This document shows, in pieces, positions 24,316-32,526 of a DNA stretch of 64,000 nt. Source of the DNA: Pseudoflavonifractor sp. Marseille-P3106 (GTDB taxonomy: Bacteria; Bacillota; Clostridia; Oscillospirales; Oscillospiraceae). Under the pieces are notes generated by a model that searched no databases, was not told where the DNA came from, and was given only the letters and a program-made list of their open reading frames with translations. Within the stretch, counting starts at the first letter, position 1. The number at the start of each line of letters is the position of its first letter. The stretch covers positions 62,001-126,000 of the forward strand of contig LT827120.1 of NCBI GenBank assembly GCA_900169975.1. Reading direction: 5' to 3'. Both the position numbers and the translations under genes were made by a program.

Positions 24316-26130
24316 ATGAATTTTGATTACAATGCCGGCATCTTTGATGTCGCGGTCATCGGCGCGGGCCACGCCGGGATCGAAGCCGCTCTTGCCTGCG
24401 CCCGTCTGGGGCTGAAAACCCTCTGCTTCACCATCAACCTGGACGCGGTGGGCAACATGCCCTGCAACCCCGCCATCGGCGGCACCGGCAAGGGCCATCT
24501 GGTCCGGGAGCTGGACGCCCTGGGGGGCGAGATGGGCAGAGCCGCCGACCGCGCCTGCATCCAATACCGGGTGCTCAACAAGGGCAAAGGCCCCGCTGTC
24601 TGGTCCCTCCGGGCCCAGGCCGACCGCCGCCGGTACCAGGAGATCATGAAGCACACCCTGGAGCTCCAGGAAAACCTCTGGGTCAAGCAGGGAGAGATCA
24701 CCGACATCCTCACCGACGACCGCGGCGCGGTCTCCGCCGTGCGCACCGGCCACGGGGCAGTGTACGCCGTACGGGCCGCCGTGGTCTGCACCGGCACTTA
24801 TCTGGCCGGGCGCACCATCGTGGGTGAAGTCACCCGTCAGAGCGGACCGGACGGCATGGCGGCCGCCGGAGCCCTGTCCGGGTGCCTGACCAGATTGGGC
24901 GTCGGCCTGCGCCGGTTCAAGACCGGCACGCCCCCCCGGGTCAACCGCCGGAGCGTGGACTTTTCCAAAATGGAGCTTCAGCCCGGGGACGAGACCCCCG
25001 TCCCCTTCTCCTTCTCCACCCGGACGCCGCTGGAAAACCGGGCGGTGTGCTGGCTCACCTACACCACGGAGGAGACCCACCGGGTCATCCGGGCCAATCT
25101 GGACCGCTCCCCCCTCTATTCCGGGGTCATCCACGGCATCGGCCCCCGGTACTGCCCCTCCATTGAGGACAAGGTGGTCCGCTTCGCCGACAAGCCCCGC
25201 CACCAGCTCTTTGTGGAGCCCATGGGCCTGAACACCGAGGAGCTGTATATCCAGGGCTTCTCCTCCTCCCTCCCCGAGGAGGTGCAGGTGGAGATGCTCC
25301 ACACCGTCCCCGGCCTGGAGCACGCCGAGATGACCCGTAGCGCCTACGCCATCGAGTACGACTGCGTGGATCCCACCGAGCTGCTGCCCACCCTGGAGCA
25401 CAAAAAAGTCCCCGGCCTCTACGGCGCGGGGCAGTTCAACGGCTCCTCGGGCTACGAGGAGGCCGCCGCTCAGGGCCTGATGGCGGGCATCAACGCGGCG
25501 TTGAAGCTCCTGGGCCGGGAACCGCTCATCCTGGGCCGGGAACAGGGTTACATCGGGGTGCTCATTGACGACCTGGTGACCAAGGGCACCAACGAGCCCT
25601 ACCGGATGATGACCTCCCGGACGGAATACCGCCTCCTCCAGCGCCAGGACAACGCCGACCGGCGGCTGGCGGGCATCGGCCATGCCGTGGGGCTGGTGAG
25701 CGACGAGAGCTATCAAAGAACGGTGGAAAAATACGCCGCGGTAGCCGCCGAGATGGCCCGGCTGGAAAAGACCGGCTCCCCCCAGGGAAAGCTGGCCGAC
25801 CTGCTCCGCCGCCCGGAGAACACCTATGACGGCCTCGCGCCGCTGGATCCCAACCGCCCCCAGCTGTCTTTGGCGGTGCGGGAGGCGGTGGAGATCGAGA
25901 TCAAATATGCCGGCTATCTCCGCCGCCAGGAGCGGCAGGTGGAGGAGATGAAAAAGCTGGAGCGCCGCCCCCTCCCCCCCGATCTGGACTATGAGGGGAT
26001 GCAGGGCCTCCGTCTGGAGGCCCGCCAGAAGCTGTCCAGGATCCGCCCCCTCAACCTGGGCCAGGCCAGCCGGGTCTCGGGGGTCAGCCCCGCCGACATC
26101 GCCGCGCTGATGGTCTACCTTCAAAAGTAG
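24316..26130 (+). CDS. mnmG: tRNA U34 carboxymethylaminomethyl synthesis enzyme MnmG (GidA)
   Basis: A 604-residue FAD protein (usual length about 630). The FAD motif [19 protein letters not shown] starts near residue 13. The family signatures [21 protein letters not shown] and [15 protein letters not shown] are intact, and the C terminus ends with the helical domain [18 protein letters not shown]. With MnmE it installs the cmnm5 group on U34 of several tRNAs. mnmE is not in the window. The upstream lipid kinase gene ends five bases earlier. mnmA, which thiolates the same base, lies 1.3 kb downstream. Confidence 0.95.
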   Translation: MNFDYNAGIFDVAVIGAGHAGIEAALACARLGLKTLCFTINLDAVGNMPCNPAIGGTGKGHLVRELDALGGEMGRAADRACIQYRVLNKGKGPAVWSLRAQADRRRYQEIMKHTLELQENLWVKQGEITDILTDDRGAVSAVRTGHGAVYAVRAAVVCTGTYLAGRTIVGEVTRQSGPDGMAAAGALSGCLTRLGVGLRRFKTGTPPRVNRRSVDFSKMELQPGDETPVPFSFSTRTPLENRAVCWLTYTTEETHRVIRANLDRSPLYSGVIHGIGPRYCPSIEDKVVRFADKPRHQLFVEPMGLNTEELYIQGFSSSLPEEVQVEMLHTVPGLEHAEMTRSAYAIEYDCVDPTELLPTLEHKKVPGLYGAGQFNGSSGYEEAAAQGLMAGINAALKLLGREPLILGREQGYIGVLIDDLVTKGTNEPYRMMTSRTEYRLLQRQDNADRRLAGIGHAVGLVSDESYQRTVEKYAAVAAEMARLEKTGSPQGKLADLLRRPENTYDGLAPLDPNRPQLSLAVREAVEIEIKYAGYLRRQERQVEEMKKLERRPLPPDLDYEGMQGLRLEARQKLSRIRPLNLGQASRVSGVSPADIAALMVYLQK

Positions 26131-26187
26131 CGGTGCGGGAACTTTTTTCCGCCTTTGCCGTCCAAGAGAGCAAAGGAGGAAAATTTT

Positions 26188-27381
26188 ATGAAACGAAACG
26201 CCGTACTGTCTCTTGCCCTGGCTGCCGCTTTGTGCCTGACCGGCTGCGGCGGTCCCACTCCCGCCGTCCCCGACCGCCCTGCGTCCGCCGCGCCGGTCTC
26301 CGGGGAGATCCGCGCCTTTTCCTCCCCCCTCGATGCCGCCGGGCGGCTGCTGGCCCTGGAGACGGCCCAGCACCCCGGTGAAAATGTCATCCTCTCTCCC
26401 CTGTCCCTGGAGCTGGCTCTGTGCATGGCGGCCAACGGGGCCGCCGGGGAGGCCCGCACCGCCCTGGAGGCGCTGCTGGGCGGCGACACGGATACCTGGA
26501 ACGCCGCCGCCAAAGCCAGTCTGGCAGAGCGCGACGACACGCTTTTCCTGGCCAATTCCATGTGGTTCAACGAGGGATTGAAGGAGGAAGTGAGCCCCTC
26601 CTTCCGGGCGGTTCTGTCCGACGTCTACGGCGCGGAGGAGGCCTTTTTCCGTCCCGGGGATGCCGGAGCGCTCAACCGCTGGGTCTCCCGGGCCACCCGG
26701 AAGCGGATCGCCGCCATCCTTACCGACGACGCCCTCACCGAGGACACGCTGGCGGTTCTGGTGAACGCCCTCTATTTTAACGGAGAATGGACAGCGCCCT
26801 TTGAGCACGGGCAGAACGTCCGGGAGGGAACTTTTTCCGGGACGGGCGGCAGCGAGGACGCGGAGTTTCTGGTGGGCGAAGAGCATATCTACTTCGAGAC
26901 CGACCGGGCCTCCGCCTTTGCCAAGCCCTACAAGAACGGCTATGAGTTTGTGGGCATTCTCCCCAAGGCGGGAGGCGTTCCCGACCTGACCTGCCTGGAT
27001 CTGGACGCCCTGCTGGACAGCCGCACCGGGGAGTACGACGTATCCATCGGCATTCCCAAGTTTGAATTGACCTACGCCGCCTCTTTGAAGGAGACTCTGG
27101 CGGGGCTGGGGCTGGGGAGCCTTTTTGCCGACGGCTCGATGAATGCCGCTCTGCGGGAGGGAAGCGCTTACACTGCCTGGGTGGACGACGTGATCCAAAA
27201 GACGTACCTGCGGATGTATGAAAAGGGAACCGAGGGCGCAGCCGCCACCGCGGTGGTGAATAAGTGCGGCAGCGCCGCTCCCCGGGAGCCAAAGGAGGTC
27301 TTTTTGGACCGCCCCTTTGCCTTTCTCATTCTGGACGGGGAGCAGGTGGTCTTTGCCGGGACGATCAACACGCTGAAATGA
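26188..27381 (+). CDS. Serpin (serine protease inhibitor), lipoprotein
   Basis: A 397-residue protein. A lipoprotein signal (KRNAVLSLALAAALCLTGCGG, Cys about 21) implies anchoring outside the cytoplasmic membrane. The serpin fold is clear: NVILSPLSLELALCMAANGA, LANSMWFNEG, LVNALYFNGEWTAPF, IGIPKFELTY. The reactive loop has the inhibitory hinge EKGTEGAAATAVV with small residues, then NKCGSAAPREP, and closes with DRPFAFLILDGEQVVFAGTI. The P1-P1' bond probably lies in NKCGSA (inference). Such serpins in gut Firmicutes and bifidobacteria inhibit elastase-like or bacterial proteases. GGAGG precedes ATG 26188. It sits between mnmG and mnmA. Confidence 0.92.
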   Translation: MKRNAVLSLALAAALCLTGCGGPTPAVPDRPASAAPVSGEIRAFSSPLDAAGRLLALETAQHPGENVILSPLSLELALCMAANGAAGEARTALEALLGGDTDTWNAAAKASLAERDDTLFLANSMWFNEGLKEEVSPSFRAVLSDVYGAEEAFFRPGDAGALNRWVSRATRKRIAAILTDDALTEDTLAVLVNALYFNGEWTAPFEHGQNVREGTFSGTGGSEDAEFLVGEEHIYFETDRASAFAKPYKNGYEFVGILPKAGGVPDLTCLDLDALLDSRTGEYDVSIGIPKFELTYAASLKETLAGLGLGSLFADGSMNAALREGSAYTAWVDDVIQKTYLRMYEKGTEGAAATAVVNKCGSAAPREPKEVFLDRPFAFLILDGEQVVFAGTINTLK

Positions 27382-27390
27382 GATGATTTT

Positions 27391-28416
27391 TTGAAGCCAA
27401 AGCTGGTTCTCGGCCTCTCCGGAGGTGTGGACTCCGCGGTCTCCGCCCGGCTGCTGATGCGGGACTACGACGTGACCTGCCTCTATCTCTCCATCGGCCC
27501 GGAAGCCGCCGGGGAAGAAGACGCCGCCCGGGTGGCGGAGGATCTGGGCCTGGACTTCCGGGCAGCCGACGTCTCGGCGGCGCTGGAGTGCCGGGTGAAG
27601 GCCCCCTTTGCCGCCGACTATCTGGCCGGACGCACCCCTCTGCCCTGCGCCCGGTGCAACCCCACGGTGAAATTCCCGGCCCTTCTGACGCTGGCGGACG
27701 AGATCGGCGCGGCGTTCGTGGCCACCGGCCACTACGCCCGCACCGCCGTCGGCCCCGACGGCCGCGCCCTGCTGCGCAAGGGGATGCCCGCCAACGACCA
27801 GTCCTATATGCTCGCCCGCCTGCCTCAGGAGATCCTGCGGCGGGTGGTATTCCCCCTGGGGGATTACGAAAAGGCCGACGTCCGGGCTATGGCCCGGGAT
27901 TTCAGCATCCCGGTGGCCGAGAAAAGGGACTCCATGGAGATCTGCTTCATCCCGGACACCGACTACGCCGCCTGGCTGGGCCGCCGGGGCGCCGTGCCCC
28001 CGCCGGGGGATTTCATCTCCCCCACCGGAGAGATCCTGGGCCGGCACCTGGGGATCCACCGCTATACCCTGGGCCAGGGCCGGGGCCTGGGGATCTCCGG
28101 CCCCCACCGGTACTACGTCTCGGCCATCGACCCCGCGGCCAATACCGTGACCCTCTCGGACGGCAGCGACCTCGCCCGCACCCGCATCCGCTGCACCCAG
28201 CCCAACTGGATCGCGCTGTCCGGGCTGGACACCCCCAGGCCGGTGCAGGCCCGGTTCCGCCACACCCACGCCGAGACCCCCTGTATCCTCTCCCCCGTCT
28301 CAGCCAAGGAGGTTCTGGTGGAGGCGCAGGTCCCCGTCCGGGCCCCTACGCCGGGTCAGCTGGCGGTCTTTTACGACGGAGACTCCGTCCTGGGCAGCGC
28401 CTGGATCGCAAATTAA
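27391..28416 (+). CDS. mnmA: tRNA U34 2-thiouridylase MnmA
   Basis: A 341-residue thiouridylase. The PP-loop GLSGGVDSAVSARLL binds ATP. The catalytic cysteines are in LPCARCNPTVKF and SMEICFIPD. The segments ATGHYAR and GMPANDQSYML are typical. It transfers sulfur to U34 of Lys, Glu and Gln tRNAs. The start is a TTG at 27391, nine bases after the serpin stop codon, with a weak GAGATGA site; no ATG is available in frame. It shares its target base with MnmG. Confidence 0.93.
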   Translation: MKPKLVLGLSGGVDSAVSARLLMRDYDVTCLYLSIGPEAAGEEDAARVAEDLGLDFRAADVSAALECRVKAPFAADYLAGRTPLPCARCNPTVKFPALLTLADEIGAAFVATGHYARTAVGPDGRALLRKGMPANDQSYMLARLPQEILRRVVFPLGDYEKADVRAMARDFSIPVAEKRDSMEICFIPDTDYAAWLGRRGAVPPPGDFISPTGEILGRHLGIHRYTLGQGRGLGISGPHRYYVSAIDPAANTVTLSDGSDLARTRIRCTQPNWIALSGLDTPRPVQARFRHTHAETPCILSPVSAKEVLVEAQVPVRAPTPGQLAVFYDGDSVLGSAWIAN

Positions 28417-28423
28417 ACGGAAC

Positions 28424-28463
28424 ATAAGAGCGCGCCGTCTCCGGGGAGACGGCGCGCTCTTAT
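28424..28463. terminator. Bidirectional terminator
   Basis: ATAAGAGCGCGCCGTCTCC and its complement make a 19-base stem between the convergent mnmA and MATE genes. Confidence 0.88.
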
Positions 28464-28495
28464 ATTTTGTCGGAAACTCCGGCCCTCCGCTGTGT

Positions 28496-29884
28496 TCAGC
28501 CGGCTTCCCCGCTTCCCTTCCGCAGGGTCTCTTTCCGCCGCTTCAAGATCCCGGAGAATCGGGAGAAAAAGACGATGCCCGTGGTGCCGGCGGCCAGAAT
28601 ATCCGCCACCGGCTCGGCCAGCCACACGGCGAACACCTTGTCCGCCAGGAAGTTGGGGAGGATAAACACCAGGGGGATCAGCAGGATGACCTTCCGCAGC
28701 AGGGCCAGAAAGAGAGAGACCTTGGCCTCCCCCAGGGCCACAAAGGTCTGCTGGCAGGCGGACTGGACCCCGAAGGCGAAGATCCCCGCAAAGTAGACCC
28801 GGATGGTCCGCCGGGCCACCTCCACCAGTTCGGGCTTGTCGTTGAAGATGGCGATGAACACACCGGGGAAGCACTCCACCACCGCCCAGGCAGCCACCGT
28901 GTAGATCACGCAGCTGAAAAAGAGCAGCCGGAACGCCCTGCGGACCCGCTCCATATTCCCCGCGCCGAAGTTGAAGCCCACAATGGGCTGGGCCCCCTGG
29001 GCCAGTCCGTAGAGGGGCATGGTGACCACCTGCATCACGGAGGACGCGATGGTCATAGCCCCCACGTACACGTCGCTGCCGTAGGCCTTCAGGGAAGAGT
29101 TAAAGGAGATGTTCACCAGGCTCTCGGTGGACTGCATGATAAAGGGGGACACTCCCACCGCCACCACCGGAAGCAGCACGGAGGCCTTGAGCCGCAGCCA
29201 CTTCACCCGCAGCTTCAGCAGGGTCTTTTTCCCCCGCAGGAAGGCCACCACCCAGACGGCCGAGACCGTCTGGGACAGGATCGTAGCCAGGGCGGCCCCC
29301 TCCACTCCCATGTCCAGCCCGAAGATAAAGATGGGGTCGAGCACGATATTGCACACCGCGCCTATGACCACCGTCAGCATGGAAAAGAGGGAAAAGCCCT
29401 GGGTGGTGATAAAGTTGTTCAGCCCCAGGGAGAAGAGCACCGACACCGAGCCCCACAAATAGACGCCCAGATACCCGCTGGCATAGGGCAGGGTGTTTTC
29501 ACTGGCTCCGAAGAGGAGGAGCAGCGGATCCCGAAACACCTGAAACACCGCGGTGGACGCCACCGCCATGACCAGCAGCAAAGCGGCACAGCCGCCCAGA
29601 ATGGACTCCGCCCCTTCAATGTCCTTCTCCCCCATGCGGATGGCGGCCCGGGAGCCGCCTCCCATCCCCGCCAGAGCGGAGAGGGCGGAGATGAACATCA
29701 GGATGGGAAAGCAGACCCCCAATCCGGTGAGGGCCAGATCCCCCACCCCCTCCATGTGGCCGATGTACATGCGGTCCACCACATTGTAGAGGGCGTTGAC
29801 CATCTGGGCGGCGATGGCCGGAACGGCCAGCTTCACCATCAGCTTCCCCACCGGGGCTGAGCCCAGCGCGTTTTGATCCTCCAT
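28496..29884 (-). CDS. MATE family multidrug/metabolite exporter
   Basis: A 462-residue membrane protein with twelve predicted helices. The start GKLMVKLAVPAIAAQMVNALYNVVDRMYIGH and the repeat LYGLAQGAQPIVGFNFGAGN are MATE signatures of the DinF/VmrA branch common in Clostridia. It exports cationic drugs or metabolites using Na+ or H+. Its ATG overlaps the stop of the HD-domain gene by one base (TGATG), so the two are coupled. Confidence 0.9.
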   Translation of the reverse strand: MEDQNALGSAPVGKLMVKLAVPAIAAQMVNALYNVVDRMYIGHMEGVGDLALTGLGVCFPILMFISALSALAGMGGGSRAAIRMGEKDIEGAESILGGCAALLLVMAVASTAVFQVFRDPLLLLFGASENTLPYASGYLGVYLWGSVSVLFSLGLNNFITTQGFSLFSMLTVVIGAVCNIVLDPIFIFGLDMGVEGAALATILSQTVSAVWVVAFLRGKKTLLKLRVKWLRLKASVLLPVVAVGVSPFIMQSTESLVNISFNSSLKAYGSDVYVGAMTIASSVMQVVTMPLYGLAQGAQPIVGFNFGAGNMERVRRAFRLLFFSCVIYTVAAWAVVECFPGVFIAIFNDKPELVEVARRTIRVYFAGIFAFGVQSACQQTFVALGEAKVSLFLALLRKVILLIPLVFILPNFLADKVFAVWLAEPVADILAAGTTGIVFFSRFSGILKRRKETLRKGSGEAG

Positions 29885-30474
29885 CAGTCCCGATCCTCTC
29901 CTTCCAGGAAATATGTGGCCTCCATATCGGCCACCGACAGGGCGAAGGCCAGAGGATACTGCTCCAGCGCCTGTCCCACCAGACGGCTGTCCTCCCCGCC
30001 GGAGAAGCCCATGTGCCAGCGGATGGCCATGGCCTCCTGCCGGGTGAGCTTCAGAAAGCCGGAGATGATGTACACGGATTTCTCCCCATGGCCGTAGGGC
30101 AGGGGATCTTCATAGAAGAAAGTCTGCACTTTCTCCCACTGGCCGGTCTGGTCGTTCTTCACGTTCCGGGTCCCCGGCTTGTAGCAGCCGATCTTGCACA
30201 GGTCGTGGAGCAGGGCGGCGATGGCCGCGCTCTCCGGCGGGATCTCCAGTCCGTAGAGCTCCTGGACCCGCTCCCGGGCCAGATAATCGGTCAGGCAGTG
30301 GTAAACGTTGAGGCTGTGGTCGCACAGCCCGCCGGCATAGGCCCCGTGAAACCGGGCCGAGGCGGGGCAGGTGAAGAAGTCGGACTTGTTCTCCAGATAG
30401 TCCAGCAGGGCCTCGCTCCCCTCCCGGTGGATCCGCTCCCGATAGAGCTCGATAAATTCCTCTTTTCCGCTCAT
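29884..30474 (-). CDS. HD-domain hydrolase-like protein
   Basis: A 196-residue protein with an HD-type metal site: H in FHGAYAGGLCDHSLNVYHC, HD in AIAALLHDLCKIG, and a later D in LSVADMEATYF. The arrangement is that of the HD superfamily of phosphohydrolases acting on nucleotides. ATG 30474 follows AAAGGAGAG. A TATAAT -10 lies near 30511-30516 on the minus strand. Substrate unknown. Translational coupling to the MATE exporter is a local fact whose meaning is unclear. Confidence 0.8.
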   Translation of the reverse strand: MSGKEEFIELYRERIHREGSEALLDYLENKSDFFTCPASARFHGAYAGGLCDHSLNVYHCLTDYLARERVQELYGLEIPPESAAIAALLHDLCKIGCYKPGTRNVKNDQTGQWEKVQTFFYEDPLPYGHGEKSVYIISGFLKLTRQEAMAIRWHMGFSGGEDSRLVGQALEQYPLAFALSVADMEATYFLEGEDRD

Positions 30475-30613
30475 GGCGCTCTCCTTTGAAATTTGTAAAT
30501 CAGCAAAGGATATTATAGCATACTGCGGAAAAAATGGGAACGGATTTTCTTTTGCCTGTCCGCGCTCACCCCCATCCGGTCTTTTCCATAGGATGACCGG
30601 AAGAGGTGATATT

Positions 30614-31153
30614 ATGGACGTTCTTTCCGCCCTGGGGGCGGGATTCGTGTTTGCCCTGGCCTGCAACCTGGATACGGTGGTGGCCGCGATGGGGCACGGG
30701 GCGCGGGGAAATCGTCTGGGCCCCCGGGCGGCGCTGGTGCTGGCATCGCTGACCACCGCCATCACGTTCCTCTCTCTGGCCATGGGCGCTCTGGGAGCCG
30801 CCCTGCTCCCTGCCGGGCTGGCCGGGCGGCTGGGCGGCCTGGCTCTCACCGGGCTGGGCCTTTGGTATCTGCTGGACACCCTCCGGGGAAAAAACAACGG
30901 CGAACCCCCAGCGGAAAAAAGCGGCTGGGTAGCCCTCTCGGCCGCCCTGGCGGTGAACAACGCCGGAGTTGGGGTGGCCGCGGGCGTCACGGGGCTCTCT
31001 CCCCTGCTGGCCTCCGCCTGCAATTTCGCGGTGACCCTGGCCGCGCTGGCCCTGGGGCGGCGGCTGGGAGAGCGGCTGGCGGGCTGGAGCCGGCTGGCCC
31101 TCCCCCTCTCCGGGCTCCTTCTGGTGGCCCTGGGCCTTTGGCAGCTTGCCTGA
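30614..31153 (+). CDS. MntP/YtaF-like membrane protein
   Basis: A 179-residue protein with six hydrophobic helices in two repeats. Each repeat opens with the acidic/asparagine motif of the MntP/YtaF superfamily: FALACNLDTVVAAMGHGARG near 15-35 and LAVNNAGVGVAAGVTGL near 112-130. MntP exports Mn2+; YtaF is a sporulation-associated relative. In the second half the aspartate is replaced (NNAG). GAGGTGAT precedes ATG 30614. The length is typical. Confidence 0.75.
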   Translation: MDVLSALGAGFVFALACNLDTVVAAMGHGARGNRLGPRAALVLASLTTAITFLSLAMGALGAALLPAGLAGRLGGLALTGLGLWYLLDTLRGKNNGEPPAEKSGWVALSAALAVNNAGVGVAAGVTGLSPLLASACNFAVTLAALALGRRLGERLAGWSRLALPLSGLLLVALGLWQLA

Positions 31154-31174
31154 CGAAGGAAAACGGGGTATAAT
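31146..31174 (+). promoter_or_regulatory. Promoter of the M16 peptidase gene
   Basis: -35 TTGCCT (31146-31151), 17-base spacer, -10 TATAAT (31169-31174); the -35 overlaps the end of the MntP-like gene. Confidence 0.65.
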
Positions 31175-31205
31175 ACCACATACCGTAATGATATGAGGAG
31201 TCGAA

Positions 31206-32456
31206 ATGATGTACCAACGACAAGTTCTTCCCAACGGCGTCCGCCTGCTCACTGAGCATGTCCCCGGCGTCCGCTCCGCCGCCCTGGGGATCTGGGTGGG
31301 CGTGGGCTCCCGCCGGGAGGCCCCCGGATTCAGCGGCGCGGCCCATTTTATCGAGCACATGTCCTTCAAGGGGACCGCCCGGCGCTCCGCGGTACGGCTG
31401 GCCGAGGAGATGGACGCCATCGGCGGCCAGCTCAACGCCTACACCACCAAGGAAGACACCGTCTACTACGCCTGGGTGCTGGACACCCACCTTGCCCAGG
31501 CCGCCGACATCCTCTGCGACATGCTCTTCTGCTCCAAATTCGACGAGGGCGACGTGACCACCGAGCGGGGCGTCATTTTGGAGGAGATGGGGATGTACGC
31601 CGACAACCCTGAGGATCTGTGCGCCGAACGGCTGGCCGCGGCGGTCTTTCAGGGCTCGGCCCTGGCCCGGCCCATTTTGGGCCGAAAGGCCACGCTGGAG
31701 CAGATGACGGGGGAAAAGCTGAAAGCCTGGCAGAGGGCGCACTATGTCCCCTCCCAGCTGGTGGTGACGCTGGCGGGGAGCTTTACCGACCGGGACGCGG
31801 AGGATCTGGCCGCCCGCTTCTCCGACCTGACGGGCGCACCCCTGCCTCCGGAGCGGAGCGCAGTCTATCTTCCGGCCTTCACCACCCGGAAAAAGGCCAC
31901 CGAGCAAAACCACCTCACCCTGGCCTTCCCCGGCCTGCCCCTGGGAGATCCCCGGCGTTTCACTCTGCAGCTCCTCTCCTCCATCCTGGGCGGCGGCATG
32001 TCCTCCCGGCTGTGGCAGAAGGTGCGGGAGGAGAGCGGACTTTGCTACTCGGTCTACTCCTACGGCGCGGGCCACGCCGACACCGGACTCTTCGCCGTCT
32101 ACGCCGCCATGGGCGCGGACACCGAGGCCGCCGCTCTCCAGACCATCGCCCGGGAGACCCGGCGCTTTGTGGCCAACGGCGTGACGCAGGAAGAGCTGAC
32201 CCGGGCCCGGGAGCAGTCCAAGGCCAATGTCCTCATGGGATTGGAGTCCACTCAGTCCCGGATGAGCGCCCTGGGCCGGGGGGAACTGCTCACCGGCTCG
32301 GTGCTCTCTGCCGAGGAGGTCATCGCCGCCTACGACGCCGTGACGGCGGAGGACATCCAGGCGCTGGCAGCCGAGCTGCTGGACTTTGAGCGGGTCTCTC
32401 TGTCAGCAGTGGGCCGGGTGGCCCCGGCAGAGCGCTATCGGGAACTTTTGAGCTGA
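31206..32456 (+). CDS. M16 family zinc metallopeptidase
   Basis: A 416-residue peptidase of the mitochondrial-processing-peptidase-like group. The inverted zinc motif H47-F-I-E50-H51 (HFIEHMSFKG) and the distal glutamate in TTERGVILEEMGMY are intact, and the second half-domain follows with SRLWQKVREESGLCYSVYSYG. It should degrade or process peptides in the cytoplasm. ATG 31206 is chosen for GAGGAG. It stands alone between a promoter and a terminator; in Bacillus a relative (MlpA) lies near dut and pnp, which is not the case here. Confidence 0.92.
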   Translation: MMYQRQVLPNGVRLLTEHVPGVRSAALGIWVGVGSRREAPGFSGAAHFIEHMSFKGTARRSAVRLAEEMDAIGGQLNAYTTKEDTVYYAWVLDTHLAQAADILCDMLFCSKFDEGDVTTERGVILEEMGMYADNPEDLCAERLAAAVFQGSALARPILGRKATLEQMTGEKLKAWQRAHYVPSQLVVTLAGSFTDRDAEDLAARFSDLTGAPLPPERSAVYLPAFTTRKKATEQNHLTLAFPGLPLGDPRRFTLQLLSSILGGGMSSRLWQKVREESGLCYSVYSYGAGHADTGLFAVYAAMGADTEAAALQTIARETRRFVANGVTQEELTRAREQSKANVLMGLESTQSRMSALGRGELLTGSVLSAEEVIAAYDAVTAEDIQALAAELLDFERVSLSAVGRVAPAERYRELLS

Positions 32457-32471
32457 GTCTCTGCAAAAAAC

Positions 32472-32505
32472 GGAGGTCCCTCTTCCCAACGGAAGAGGGA
32501 CCTCC
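32472..32505. terminator. Bidirectional terminator
   Basis: GGAGGTCCCTCTTCC and GGAAGAGGGACCTCC pair around CAAC; A-rich on the left and T-rich on the right. Confidence 0.88.
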
Positions 32506-32526
32506 ACTTTTGGATCGGGTTTCCTT

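Noticed and set aside
24223-28269. 1348-codon open frame on the minus strand
   Set aside because: It is antisense to the lipid kinase end, mnmG, serpin and mnmA, all of which have clear motifs. The long frame arises from GC-rich third positions and its translation has no recognisable domain.
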